Made by a program: the position numbers and the translations under genes. Below are positions 1 to 16,430 of a stretch of 64,000 nucleotides of DNA, piece by piece. Origin of the DNA: Amoebidium appalachense (lineage: Eukaryota > Ichthyosporea); contig CAVNZM010000003.1 of assembly GCA_963693365.1 (NCBI GenBank), positions 5,890,001 through 5,954,000 of the forward strand, in the 5' to 3' direction. Position 1 is the first letter of the stretch. Each line of letters opens with the position of its first letter. The notes under the pieces are model-generated. The model searched no databases, was not told the DNA's origin, and worked only from the letters and a program-made list of their open reading frames with translations.

Positions 1-880
1 GCAGCGCTGTAGCGGCTGCCATTGTGTACCGGTATGTACGTATACTGCTTTAATACTGCCATCTCTCACCAGCGCTGAAAAGACAAACTATTCAAAACGG
101 TTTGCTCGGCTTTCACAACTATGTATGTGAGCACATCCGGGCCACTCCACACTAACACCATATGTCCATACATCCAAAATTAAAGTAGAGTATTTCACGA
201 TGCCTTTCCACTATTATTAGCCGGGCTCCAATACCGGTACCCGTTGGTCTAAGCCTATCTGGAACTGGGTCTTTGGCACACTTGGGCAGCCGCGCGTGTC
301 AGTAATACGTTTGCAATACGTAGCAATGCTTATTTCTGATTGCATCATGATGCAAGACAGCTGGCGATCATCGCCTTGCAACACTTCTCTTCACCGCCTG
401 CAGCGGACGACTTGTCCTACACAACTTTTATTTGCGAATGAGAAGAAACGAGGTTGCCCTCCAGACGGTCTGCTGATGACTCCAACTCTAAGCCAAAGTC
501 ACTGACACGTTGTTCATTTTCGCTTTTTTCGTTTCGTTGTTCGTTTTTGGTGAGACCTGTTAGGTCACTTGCAGGTGAAGCGGAAAGTCCTGCAATTTGG
601 TTCAGTGGCAGAAAAGAGAGAGGCCAGGCAGAAACGGAGCGAACGAAGATGCATTTTGAAGGTTATAACGGCGTAGCTGGTTGGCGTGAATGCTAGTAGT
701 CTCTACGACCGTTTGGCGGAAGTGATGCATTGAAAATATTTAGAAGGCGCCCGGTGTACGCCGTACTGTATACTAGCTTGTAAAGTCCGGCCCTTCGGGC
801 CGTCCTTGTATAGTACATAATTTGACTGAATAACTATAGCCCAATGGAGCTATGTATAAGGTAATAAATATCTAATGGGT
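1..880. other. unique sequence, no gene recognised
   Basis: This stretch has mixed composition and lacks the G-tracts that fill most of the window. Short open frames at 296-505 and 454-696 (+) show no domain, signal peptide or splice context. I see no RNA gene or clear promoter here. It is probably intergenic or intronic to something left of the window. Confidence 0.4.
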
Positions 881-888
881 AAAAATAT

Positions 889-889
889 T

Positions 890-922
<33 letters not shown>

Positions 923-963
923 AGGGGAGACGGGGAGGGGAGGGGAAAGGGGGGTGGTGGTGG

Positions 964-996
<33 letters not shown>

Positions 997-1253
997 GGGA
1001 TATGGTACGAATGGAGATGGGTTTTTCTTTTATATTGCTTGATTATCATCATCATCCGTATTATTATTATAAAATAAAAAAATAAAAAAAATTACGAATG
1101 GAGATGGGTTTTTCTTTTATATTGCTTGATTATCATCATCATCCGTATTATTATTATAAAATAAAAAAATAAAAAAATTTGGGGGGGGGGGGGGGAGGGG
1201 GGAGGGGGGGGGGCCAGAAGGGGGAGGGGAGGGGGGGGGGGGGGGGGGGGAGG
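889..1253. repeat. poly-G blocks around an 87-bp tandem duplication
   Basis: Poly-G runs lie at 893-921, 966-995 and 1181-1251. Between them a segment starting TACGAATGGAGATGGG at 1006 is repeated from 1093 to about 1177 with no difference I could see, a direct duplication with an 87-bp period. The duplicate includes an AT-rich ATCATCATC/TTATTATTA stretch and ends in A-rich sequence. Confidence 0.75.
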
Positions 1254-1738
1254 GGGGAAGGAATGAGGAATTCAAGGAGAAGGGGCCTCGAATTCGAGGT
1301 TTTACATTGAAGGCACGTGATGAATTGAAGATTGCACACAAGGGGAAGGTTTTATTAAGGTCTTAATTAACGTTAACGATGAAATAAAACAGTGTTTGAA
1401 ATATGTTAACACTTGAGCCATGAGTATGGGCACGTCGTGTATCACATAAGTTCACTGACAACTTAAATATAAATGGTCATATATAAGTGAAGGCAAACAG
1501 TACGAAGCCGGCGTGAGGGGACTCAGACAATGCAGGCCCCTATAGTAGATAATTATTGAATGTGACATTATAGCAACTGTGAGCAATGCCTATTGGATAC
1601 GCATAGAATACAGTCACAGATAAAATATTACCATAAACTGAAAACTATGTAGAGCAAAAATCTGGGATCATACAAATATGACCCTAAAGCAAGGGATCTT
1701 GCACTGGCAGACTGTATTCATAGAAAGAAAGAATACAG

Positions 1739-2722
1739 TTATAAACCAAGCGGAATGGACCGTGGTCCAATTGGCGTTGGCAGGAGCGCTGCGCCTGAAG
1801 ATCGGATGGGGTTGTAGGTAGAGGCAGCTGGGTTGGGGGGGCGGCGGTGGGGGGTGGTGTTGTTGCCGTCACTGTTGTCGTCATTACCAGGACCACCGCT
1901 GCCAGGCCCAGGACGTTTGTTGGGAGTGCCAAACAGATTACTGGAAGGTGACACATTGCAGGTGAAGGCGGTCTTCTTCCAATGCATGGCGAGGAACCCA
2001 GAAACCTGTGAAACAACATGATATACTAGCTACCAAATAAGCAAAATGTTGTTTGTGTATTATACTCAACTGTTCAAAGTCCGCTACAGTAAGTGTGTCG
2101 AATGATATAGATGGTGTTCATGATGTGTGCCCAAATGCCAGTGGTTACTAAGTTGTGTGGCAAATCGCAGTAATTGTGAAGGTTCCAGAAGCGTGTAATT
2201 TTTATTTTTTTTGTTTCTTCTAAGGCATCCTTCATAATTTATGTATTTTTTCTTGAGGGGGTAGGGGGGTCGGGGGGGGGGGTTCAAGGGATGGGGGATC
2301 TGAGGGAGGGGAGGGGGGCGGGGGGAGGGGAGGGAGGGGGGGGGGGGGGAGGGAGGGGAGGGGGGGGGGGGAGGAGAGAGGGGAGGGGGGGGGAGGGACT
2401 CGGAGCTCGAGGGGAGGGGGGGGGGGGGGGGGGTTACATACGCCAATGCGAGTGCCAAGAGTCATGAAAGAGGAGTTGGCCATGTCGCTGAGAAGTCTGG
2501 CTGGAGTGGTCGCACGCAGGACATGTACAGTGTGGGATTTCCACATGTCCTGGCTGCTGTGACCGGGGCCACTGGCATAGGTGTCGTTTTGCAGCACAAA
2601 TTCGTGCACTGCTTCCTCGTCATGCATGATGGGGCGGCGGCCTTTGTTGTAGTCGGCAATGGTGAGAACGCCAGTGTAGAAGGCATATGTCTCAGGCATT
2701 AGCATCTGCGGAACGTTTCCAT
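1739..2722 (-). CDS. unrecognised, probably extracellular protein (partial, last two exons seen)
   Basis: Two exons join in phase on the minus strand. The upstream exon (2442-2722) follows ATCCACAG and ends before GTATGT. The next exon opens at 2005 after TTTCACAG in phase 0. It either reads to a TAA at 1739 or leaves through a donor after 1888 (GTAATG). The protein is hydrophilic, with sequons NDT, NSS and NVS, as expected outside the cell. Its readable segments include TYAFYTGVLTIADYN and GVSGFLAMHWKK. I do not recognise the family; a Cache-like sensor domain crossed my mind but is unsupported. The tail of the second exon is rich in Gly, Pro and Asn. Upstream exons beyond 2722 were not found. 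Confidence 0.55.
2442..2722 (-). CDS. exon of the unrecognised extracellular-type gene
   Basis: The exon is 281 nt, starts in phase 1 after CCACAG and ends in phase 0 before GTATGT. It encodes about 93 residues with no low complexity and two sequons (NDT, NSS). The donor runs directly into a poly-C tract on the transcribed strand, as at many exons in this window. Confidence 0.6.
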
Positions 2723-2749
2723 CTGTGGATCCAAAGCACATGAGTTAGC

Positions 2750-3160
2750 AGCTGTTGTGTATTCGTAGATCATGGTGCTGCAATGATCATAATGATGGAA
2801 ATTTCAGTATTAGCTACAGTGATTACAAATAAAGCATTTACCTAGGGCATATGCCAACTGAACACCAACTGTTACACTGATCATGCATATTATCTAGAGC
2901 TCGAGTGTTGCTTGATTTACACCGTCAGAAAGGTCCTTATCAAGCAGGCCCAAGAATGCCATATTGTCGGCGTCCTTATCAGCACCATTATCAGCACCCT
3001 GAAGCTGACATGGCACAAGTAAGGGTATCTGATGTAAGACTATCAGTACACTCTATATTGGAGGGTTTTCATTGGGGAGCCACTTTCACCCAATCCATCA
3101 TGTTCGATCTAGTTTGCACCCTTCTGAGAAACCATGCGGTGACCACGTGCCAAACACGAA
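2750..3160. other. no gene seen upstream of the tRNA
   Basis: This is ordinary mixed-composition DNA. I found no exon with matching phase that would extend the minus-strand gene, and no clear element. Confidence 0.35.
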
Positions 3161-3167
3161 ACATCAA

Positions 3168-3239
3168 TCTTCGGTAGTATAGTGGTTAGTATCTCCGCCT
3201 GTCACGCGGAAGACCCGGGTTCGATTCCCGGCCGGAGAG
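3168..3239 (+). tRNA. tRNA-Asp(GTC): tRNA-Asp (anticodon GTC)
   Basis: This is a 72-nt cloverleaf without an intron. The acceptor stem TCTTCGG pairs with CCGGAGA with one G-T pair, and the discriminator base is G at 3239. The anticodon stem TCCGC (3194-3198) pairs with GCGGA (3206-3210). The loop CTGTCAC puts the anticodon GTC at 3201-3203. The T arm carries the B-box GGTTCGATTCC (3218-3228), and the D arm TAGTATAGTGGTTAGTA serves as the A-box. CCA is not encoded, as expected in eukaryotes. Confidence 0.97.
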
Positions 3240-3243
3240 TTTC

Positions 3244-3247
3244 TTTT
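3244..3247 (+). terminator. RNA polymerase III T-run terminator
   Basis: A TTTT run starts five bases past the tRNA end, the usual pol III stop signal. Confidence 0.75.
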
Positions 3248-3970
3248 ACTAAAGATTTCCGTGGTGGGGGTTTTCAAGCCCACTTCACAAACTTGTTGTG
3301 GCCATACCCTGTATGGCTTCCCTTCTCTCCCTCCTAACCTCTCTAGCCTAACGGTCATCTGACCACTCTCCTATCCTTTTCCTACCTAAGATCTCCCTTG
3401 ATCTGCTCCCCCCTCCTCCGAGTCCTCCCACCTTTCGCCTCCGTCTATCCCAGCTTAAGTCACAGTGGGGTAGAGTTGATGTACGTGTATGCTATGCAAC
3501 GAAACACCCTATATATATGCGCATAGTATTAGAATCTGCACAAGCCAGACCAGATTCACATCTCGTACTAGATACATGCGCCAACTTTATTGTTGATGAT
3601 TTAATAGATCTCGGTGATTAATTTATGCTGGTGGTGGTAGGAAGGAATATCCCGATGCTCTCTTGTTACCAAACACCACTCCCGCTAGACTAGGTGGACC
3701 CCTGTCTCAAAGGTGGCATCATTTGCATGCCCAAACAACACACACACACACACCAGTTTAACCGGTCATGTATCGCCAGATGTAGTTTGATAGACCACAA
3801 AATACCGCAACACACACACGTCACATTCACAACAGACACCCAGAAAGATAGCCTACCTGTAAATTACAACATCCTTGATTTTATACTAAACACACGTAAC
3901 TACGACCTGTTTATTGGATGTATTGATTGGCTTGAGAAACACATCACTACAAAATTCTAGCGCGCGCGCA

Positions 3971-3973
<3 letters not shown>

Positions 3974-4064
<91 letters not shown>
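3974..4064 (+). repeat. (CA)n microsatellite, about 90 bp
   Basis: A pure CA tract follows a short CGCGCGCACGCGC lead-in. The alternating purine-pyrimidine sequence is capable of Z-DNA. Confidence 0.95.
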
Positions 4065-4065
<1 letters not shown>

Positions 4066-5609
4066 CCAGCTGATACCGAGTGTCCCAGGGGAGCCCCTTA
4101 AAAAAATAAAAAAAATAAAAAAAAATAAATAAAAAAACGGGGAACCCCAACTAATTGATTTCTCTTTGTAGTCTTTATGGTGTCTCGTAGAGAAAGTAAA
4201 CCCTGATATATAGTCATCACCCGACATCTATGTACGTGATCATGATATACCGCTGAGGGGATATTCCGAGCAAAAACCCCCCCATACCTGAGACTGGTTT
4301 TATACGTAGCAATTTGCGCTGCAGGAGCTGCGGCAGGTGACGGACACTAGTACTGACGGCCTGCCGAATCAGTGCTGACGTGGAAGCGCGATTTTAGTCT
4401 TCTGGTGGAAGATGAATATAATAGTTTTTACTATACATTTCTATTCATCATCACTATATCAATCTATTTACTTATAAGTTCATTGATGCGCTATTGCATG
4501 AGGTGCTGGCATATGGCAAATTGGCAATCATATGATTGTTGCAAATGGAACGCATGAACGGTCAGGGGGGGGATCGTAATTACGATCAACGAAAGACCCC
4601 GATACGAATAAGGTTAGGGTGCCGTCGTAACAACTTTCGTATCAGATGTATAGCATTATAAACTCTTTAAGGCCCCCCAATATCTTACTGTACCTAATTT
4701 TTTCAATATTTCTTTTCAAGAACATATCTACAGCGCTTCTCATGAGCAATATCGAACCCCGACAAGTGTCCAGGGCTTCTAATTTTGCGATACTTAATTT
4801 GTAAAAACGCGTTTTTGGAGTTTTGTGACTGGAGGGGCTTTTTTAGCTGGGCTTGCAGATCCCCAAGAACCCCCCCGTTTCGATTGAGAAACTGTCGACC
4901 GTTACGATTGGCCAAAGGACAATACGGTTGACTGAGCTGGCCAACCCCAGCCCAACGGCCCCAACCCTGCATCAAGTTGAAATGTGATTGGAGCATCGTA
5001 ATAGTCGTTTCCTATTGGTGGAAACTACCAAATGGCGGTTGATGTGGGAATTCACAGTCAGACAGTGTGTATGCTCGGGTCGAGTGTACTGTCGAGTCAC
5101 TTGCCGCGAGTCACGATTGCTCCAAGACATACTGGTCATCATGCCGGAATGACCAATGATAGAGGCTCCGCGTATGTACGTATGTGCACGAAAACAAGGC
5201 ATAACTATATGCCATATCATAAAATAATTATAAGCGCGACACCTGAAAACAGTAAAACCTTTTAATGCATCGAATTTCGGTTCTAATGTCTTACATACAC
5301 AATTGTTGTGTTTTTTGTACATGTAGTGTTGTGCTTGTGCATGCCCCGTCTTCTGATTTTGCTAGGCAAATAGATCTAACAACTTACAACCTCAGCCTCA
5401 AGCGCTCATTGGCCCACTAAAAAGTAAAGCGCCGCGCTCTAGCCGTTGTCGAAGTTGATTCGACCATTGCCCAGCTGTCGCCATCAGCATAACGGGTACA
5501 TCACCCAAACATGAACGTGCGTTTACCTTTGCTCTACAGCGATGATAAAACGGCTATCTCATACGTGTTTTACCAAACCACAACAGCGATAACATATCAG
5601 GGCAAAAAA
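4065..5609. other. intergenic, upstream of the secreted-protein gene
   Basis: This is mostly unique DNA without a supportable gene. It holds several inverted CCAAT boxes (ATTGG) between about 4905 and 5415 and an AT-rich ATAATTATAAG at 5224-5234. These could belong to the promoter of the gene starting at 5610, but nothing fixes the transcription start. Confidence 0.35.
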
Positions 5610-6365
5610 ATGAAGTTTACAGTTTCGCTCGTAACGCTTCTTTTGGCGGCGGCGGCGGGATCTTCTCCCACCCACCGAAACCAAATCGCAGAACCCTCAA
5701 CACAGAAGTTGAAAGATAATATTAATGGTGAAAACATAGAGGCATACGTGAGGGAAACTAAAAGGATAAGACGCATGGCTGCGATTAACACTTCGAGAAC
5801 TCCCACAACAGCACGGGGCCAAACCCCACCGGCAAAAACCTGCTGCAAATCAATGAGTCCCGAGTGTACGGCGTGCTTGCTGCGAATAACACAAGAGGCG
5901 TATTGCCAGAGAACACCTAAACCCGTTGTCTGTCGCATGCCCGTCAAAAACCCCACTCCAACAGCAAACACACGTGCAAACACCAATACTCCCGCGGCGG
6001 CGGCGGCACCAAAACCCACCGTAGCGACTCTGAAGAGGTCACCGACACCTACGCCTGCCGCCGCTGTCGCACCGAAGAGCACACAAACACAAAACACACA
6101 AAACACACCCGCCAAACCTACCACTACACCCAATATGGTTAATCCCCCGGTGGCGCAAGCTGCAACGCAAGGAAGCAGGTCGAATTCAAATCCAACCACT
6201 TCCGTTCCAGCTAACCCTGCGACGACCCCAAGAACCCCCCCTGTAATCCCATGGGAAGGATCTATCGAGCAGGAAATGGGGCCTGAGGAAGCGGCGAGAA
6301 TTTTGGCTGCAGGGGGGTCTGTGCCTAATAATAATGGAGGGACCCCCACCGGCCCTGCTTCATAA
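5610..6365 (+). CDS. secreted protein with a CC-x6-C-x2-C-x9-C motif and Thr/Pro/Ala-rich tail
   Basis: This is a single-exon frame of 251 residues. The chosen ATG at 5610 puts a typical signal peptide at the N-terminus (Lys-Phe, then a Leu/Ala-rich core ending near residue 17). An ATG at 5511 in the same frame would bury it behind 33 residues, so I prefer 5610. A compact Cys domain holds Cys78-79, 86, 89, 99 and 108, reading TCCKSMSPECTAC ... EAYCQ. I recall similar short CC..C..C...EEYC motifs in proteins of algae, other protists and giant viruses, where the function is generally unknown. From about residue 110 the chain is Thr/Pro/Ala/Asn-rich, like an O-glycosylated stalk. No membrane anchor is seen at the C-terminus, which ends GGTPTGPAS. 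Confidence 0.7.
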   Translation: MKFTVSLVTLLLAAAAGSSPTHRNQIAEPSTQKLKDNINGENIEAYVRETKRIRRMAAINTSRTPTTARGQTPPAKTCCKSMSPECTACLLRITQEAYCQRTPKPVVCRMPVKNPTPTANTRANTNTPAAAAAPKPTVATLKRSPTPTPAAAVAPKSTQTQNTQNTPAKPTTTPNMVNPPVAQAATQGSRSNSNPTTSVPANPATTPRTPPVIPWEGSIEQEMGPEEAARILAAGGSVPNNNGGTPTGPAS

Positions 6366-6946
6366 AAAACAATGCTACATTTAACATTTATCGTGTGGCA
6401 GTTTTTATTTCCCTTTTTTTTTAAAAAAAAAAAAAAAAAAAAATGTTTTTTTGCTCCTGTGTTGGAGCACAAGCATGTACGCTAGATCTTTGAAGGCAAA
6501 GTTACGATGTAAACAATTTTTTTCGACATGTATGTGTATATATATATATGACTCCTTCGTCTACAGCTGACAAATTAAAGATTTGCAATCAGAGAATAAT
6601 AAGAATTTAGTATGCCCACATGGTGTCAATGCATTCGTGTGGACATAACATTAGAATTCGGGTAGTAAAATAACGCTTCACCCGGCCATGACTGCATAGC
6701 AGCCGACTCGTTTCCGTCAGAACGTGTGAATGATTTTTGGCTTACGAGCACCATAAAAATCTGCAATGTAACCGGCTGTTTGTAACTACTATGATGCACT
6801 CATTTTACGATTGAACACTATCTATAAGCAATAAAAACTGGGTTGTATAGTCTGGTGTTACGTGAAACCTTCGGTGTGCATGTGCTTGTTCGTGACCATG
6901 TCCGTTTTGAATCCGTGGGTGTGCTTGTGCAAATCTTATTTTTTTT

Positions 6947-6980
<34 letters not shown>

Positions 6981-7173
6981 ACGTGTGTGTGTGTGTGTGA
7001 GGGGGCGTGCGTGTTGTGCGTGTACGTGTGTGTGTACACGTGTGTGCATGTGCGCGCGCGTGTCGTGCGTGTGTGTTTGTGTGCGTGTGTGTGTGTGTGC
7101 GCGCGCGCATGTGTGTGTGTGTGCGTGCGTTGCACCGTGTGTGTGTTTATATGTGCATCGGCGTGTAGCGTGT

Positions 7174-7204
<31 letters not shown>

Positions 7205-7875
7205 GGGGGGGGGGATAGAGTGCGGAACATGGAACAGAATAGAACTGCACGATAAGAAATACTGTTCAGAACAACATCATTGAAATGCAAACATTCATAA
7301 AGTATGCAACATCACTATGGCATGCATAATGCGACATCTGTATCTGCAGAACCGGGGGGGGGAGGGGGGGGGGGGGGGGGAGGGGGGGAGCGGGGACAGA
7401 GGGGGTTCATGATCAAGCAATGACGACTGACTATTTTACTTAAATGCTTGCTGGACTCAGTGTCCATCATATTTATCTATCTTACTAATGTAGGGATTCA
7501 GGGGAAAAAAGAAAAAGGAAAGAAAAAGAAAGAAATATAGTGTAAGAATCATGGGGGGAAAGCCACCTCACCCTATGCTAGTAGTACATTTTACACAATG
7601 GCTTTGCTGGTTTCTAAAATACGACTTATACATTATATCACCACAGCAAAACAAATCTACATCCAGCCATATGTGCCAATCCCCCAAGCCATTACATCGT
7701 ATGTTATAACAGGCTTGGTATTTTTTTAAATTATCGATACATAACTTGTGAAACAGGTTTGCTCGTTTTTTTTTCTTGGCACCGAGTCGGGGTTTAACCT
7801 CATGCAGTATCTCACGGTGTGCCAGATTCGGGTTTTAACCCCATCTTGTATCTTGAAGTGTAGCATCGACGTATC
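6366..7875. other. intergenic between the secreted-protein and DsbA-like genes
   Basis: The interval holds an A/T homopolymer at 6413-6443, a possible polyadenylation hexamer AATAAA at 6830-6835 (+), a GT/GC-rich tract at 6946-7188, a poly-G run at 7188-7214, a G-tract-linked dispersed repeat copy at 7215-7345 and more poly-G at 7354-7390. No gene is seen. Confidence 0.5.
7215..7345 (+). repeat. dispersed repeat, copy 1 (G-tract-linked family)
   Basis: The copy begins right after a (GT)n-(G)n tract with AGTGCGGAACATGGAACAGA and continues through GCAAACATTCATAAAGTATGC and TGCATAATGCGACATC. The same order of words recurs at 46250-46350, 53455-53690 and 56143-56292, so this is an interspersed family rather than unique DNA. 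Confidence 0.6.
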
Positions 7876-13097
<5,222 letters not shown>

Positions 13098-14451
13098 TGG
13101 CGCGTTTTGGGAAAAGAAAAGATTCCCTTGATCACTTTTCATACACACAGGTAGCTGCTTCTCAAGAGTGAAAGAATCAAATGAACTTTGTTTACAGTTG
13201 TCAGTTGCGTTTTGTACTGTTTTTTTTTTTTTGTTTGTTTTTGCAAGCTAGCCCAGCTGAAGTGCACTTTGTGTTTGTCATTTCGCACCTTGCTGCTTTT
13301 TTGGCTCAGATTCGCGTTCGCTGATTGGCTACGCATGCCTATCCAAGAGGTACGCGGGCTTACCATATATGGAAATTCGGGAGGTTGAATCACGTGACGT
13401 GTGTACAGTGTGTGCCGCGTGTGAGGGTGTGGCATGCATGCGTTACCGTGTGTGCGCGCGTGGCACTGCCGGTTGAGCCGCGAGGTGCGTGCGTGTGCAG
13501 GTGTGCCTGTGTGCCACCTGCGTGTGTGTGCGCATGCGTCTGCCGTGGTGCGTGCACGTGTGCAGGGTGCGCGTACATGCGTGTGTGCGCGCGTGTGTGC
13601 GTGTGTGCGTGCAGTGCGTTGGTGCACGTGCGTGTATGTGCGTGCGTGTGTGGGTGGGTGTGCACACGTGTTCATCGTCAACACACACACACACACACGC
13701 ACGCACACACACACACACCATATATACTGATGTGTCCGTGGGGAGAGAGAGTTTGAAAGCCTTACTGTACAGGGTTAATCATAGTGGGACTTGTTGGGAA
13801 TAGGCGTACTTAGTGTGTGCATGTGGCTACGATATCGATACGGTACATGATTTGCATGTCTGTATAAAGTTGCATCACGTTTTTGCGGAAGGAACCCCTA
13901 CGTATATATACGTAGCTAGTCACGAGAATTTATTTGGCAAACGAGAACGCATACTGCAATCATGGTTTTGGTGTAGGCTGCTGCCGCACACAACGAATAT
14001 TAATGCCTATGTGTTCCCCTGTAATTCTGCGTAAGTTCGCTTTCTATATCATCACCTATATACAGCATAGTCCACTCAAATTGTAAAATTGCCGACAAGA
14101 GAGATTTGGTTCTGTAATGTATTGAATCTTTGCGCATCACTTGCATCTGTGATTGCCGTGCCTCTCAATTTGTAATGCTTGTATTTGGAATAGGTGTATG
14201 CGAGAGAAACCCAGTCGTATATAGTATATACAGTTTCTTTGGTTTCGGAACAAAAAATTGGGGGGAAGGGCAGGAGGGAGGGTTGAGGGAGAGAAGGGAA
14301 GAAGGGAGGGAGGGAGAGGAAGGGGGGGGGAAGAGAAACGGAGTCGGAGAGAGAAAGGGGGGAGGGAGAGATAGGGGGGGGGAGATGGGGGGAGGGCCGG
14401 GAGAGAGAAGAGTGAGAGAAAGAGATATAGATAGGCAGCGTGTGTGTGTGT

Positions 14452-14539
<88 letters not shown>

Positions 14540-14843
14540 CACTGTGTGTGTGTGTGTGTGCGCACGTGTGTGTGTGTGTGTGTGGCAAGCGTGAGCACGT
14601 ACGTCCGTTAATTTTTTTTTGGGGGGGGAGGGGGGAGGGGCGGCCAGGGGAAGGGGGAGGGGAGGGTTGTTGGGCCTGGGAAATTCTTGAGATGTGTTCT
14701 GCTATTATAAATTAGATACATTATGTAGAACGAGCATGAGTGTGAAGGTGAATGCAAAGCCCCCGTCCCCTTTTGTCATTCTACCCTCCCCGCCTCCCTC
14801 CCCCCATTTCCTTTGGGTGGGGGGGGGGAAAGGAAGGGGGGAA

Positions 14844-14877
<34 letters not shown>

Positions 14878-16430
14878 CGGAGAGGTGGGAAGTTGGAGGA
14901 TATGTATTTGGGTATAATGGAAGTCTGTGTGTGTCTTTGGGGGGGGGGGGGGGGGGGGGGGGGGGAAGGGGGTAAGGAGCTCGAAAAATGAGCGATTCAA
15001 TTTTGCTCAAACGAGGGGGAAACCAGTGGTGATTGTTGCTGATGTTTGAGTGTATTAGGGTTGACTTCAAAGGGGGGAAGGGGGAAGGGGGAGGGGGGGG
15101 GGAAGGGATTGGGGCCGGTAACCGTTGAAGGGTTTGGGGGTGGGCAGCCTCCATTAGGTGGTGACTGCGTGCAGGAGGGGGGGGGGGGGGGGGGGGGGGT
15201 TTGCGAGAGGAGAAGTTGGGAAGGGTGGCAGGTAGAAACGCTATGTTTCCAGAACTTTAAAGTTAAATTCCTTTCGGGGTGTGGAAAAATGGGAAGCTCA
15301 ACCTAGTGGCACCCCACACTTGATGTGAAGCAAATGATTACGGCATCGTTTCGATGGGAGCACAACATGCCCAGAGTCTGAGTCTACGATACCGCATTAT
15401 GTTCTCACTGGCTATAGTATCACTTGTTGGTACATGGATCGTAAATTTCGTTTTCCAGCGGTAACCGTTGCTTGGCAACAAATTAGTGGGCTACCACAGC
15501 GGAAAAGATTTCTGTCTTGGATCATGGATCCATTTGGGTGTTCGACCTTCGACTTTCAGCTACAGTTATAAACGAATGTAGGAGAGATGCTTGAATAATA
15601 CAGGCTGTTTGCTTCCACTGTCGTATTGTACCGTGCTAGATCTATTGATAGTTTTTGTGGCAAAGACACCTTCCTCTTTGAAATGGAAAGGGTAAGGTGA
15701 CTGTGTGCACACCGTTGAATGATCATCCACGTGCATTGCTGGGAAGTTGCCGACGTAAATCACTGGGACATGTCACAGCTTTGTGCTGTGCTGTACTCAT
15801 GAATGCTTTTAGCACGAGTCCAGACACGAAGGAAGGTTCTTAATCATCCCTTCGGGGGCGGGGGCGGGCGGTGCTGAGGGAGGTGGGGTGGGGCACGGGG
15901 TGGGGGGTGGGTGGGTGGGTGGGTGGGTGGGAGGGGCGGGGGGGGGAAAAGAAAGGATGAAAAGGTCGGCATTACTAGTGAACTAAAATCAAAGATGGCG
16001 AGAGGTGGGGTGTGTGGGGGTGGGTTTGGGGGGGGTGGGGGGAAGACGGAGGGGGGGGATTGTAGCGGGTAGGTGGCAAAGAGGGTGGGCGGTTGGGGAG
16101 GGATAGTCATCGGATGGGGCACGTGGTGAACGGGGGGAAGGGGAGGGGGGGGGGGTTTGGGATTGTGGTAGGTAGCATCGTAATGACTCCAGAATTTGGA
16201 TCATGCTTCTCTGAGCAACTTGCCCGATCTGGATCTACGATATCTCAATAATCTCTTTATCGAAATGGTGTTTCGTGGTATATTGTGAATTGAGACTTCG
16301 AGTTGTGTGCCAGAGGTTGCTGGATATCAAAATTTTGGATGGGTTGTCTGCTATGCTTATGGGTTGCCTTGGTGGCCGGGGCTGTCAGAAATGAGAAACT
16401 CAAAGCATGCCTCTTTAATATGAAGCATTA
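13098..16430. other. intergenic: GT/GA tracts and start of the repeat array
   Basis: Besides the upstream region of the DsbA-like gene, the interval holds a degenerate GT/GC tract at 13400-13670, (CA)n at 13680-13720, G/A-rich DNA at 14260-14430, a (GT)n tract at 14438-14584 and poly-G blocks at 14620-15200. A short word GTGGCAGGTAGAAACGC at 15227 recurs in related form at 16163, 17218 and 19140, marking old tandem copies. No gene is seen. Confidence 0.55.
14438..14584 (+). repeat. (GT)n microsatellite
   Basis: GT repeats about 145 bp long with two short interruptions, preceded by GA-rich DNA. Confidence 0.95.

Noticed and set aside
4703-5322. Minus frames of 97 and 116 residues
   Set aside because: No domain, no signal peptide and no splice context. 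They sit in the likely upstream region of the 5610 gene.
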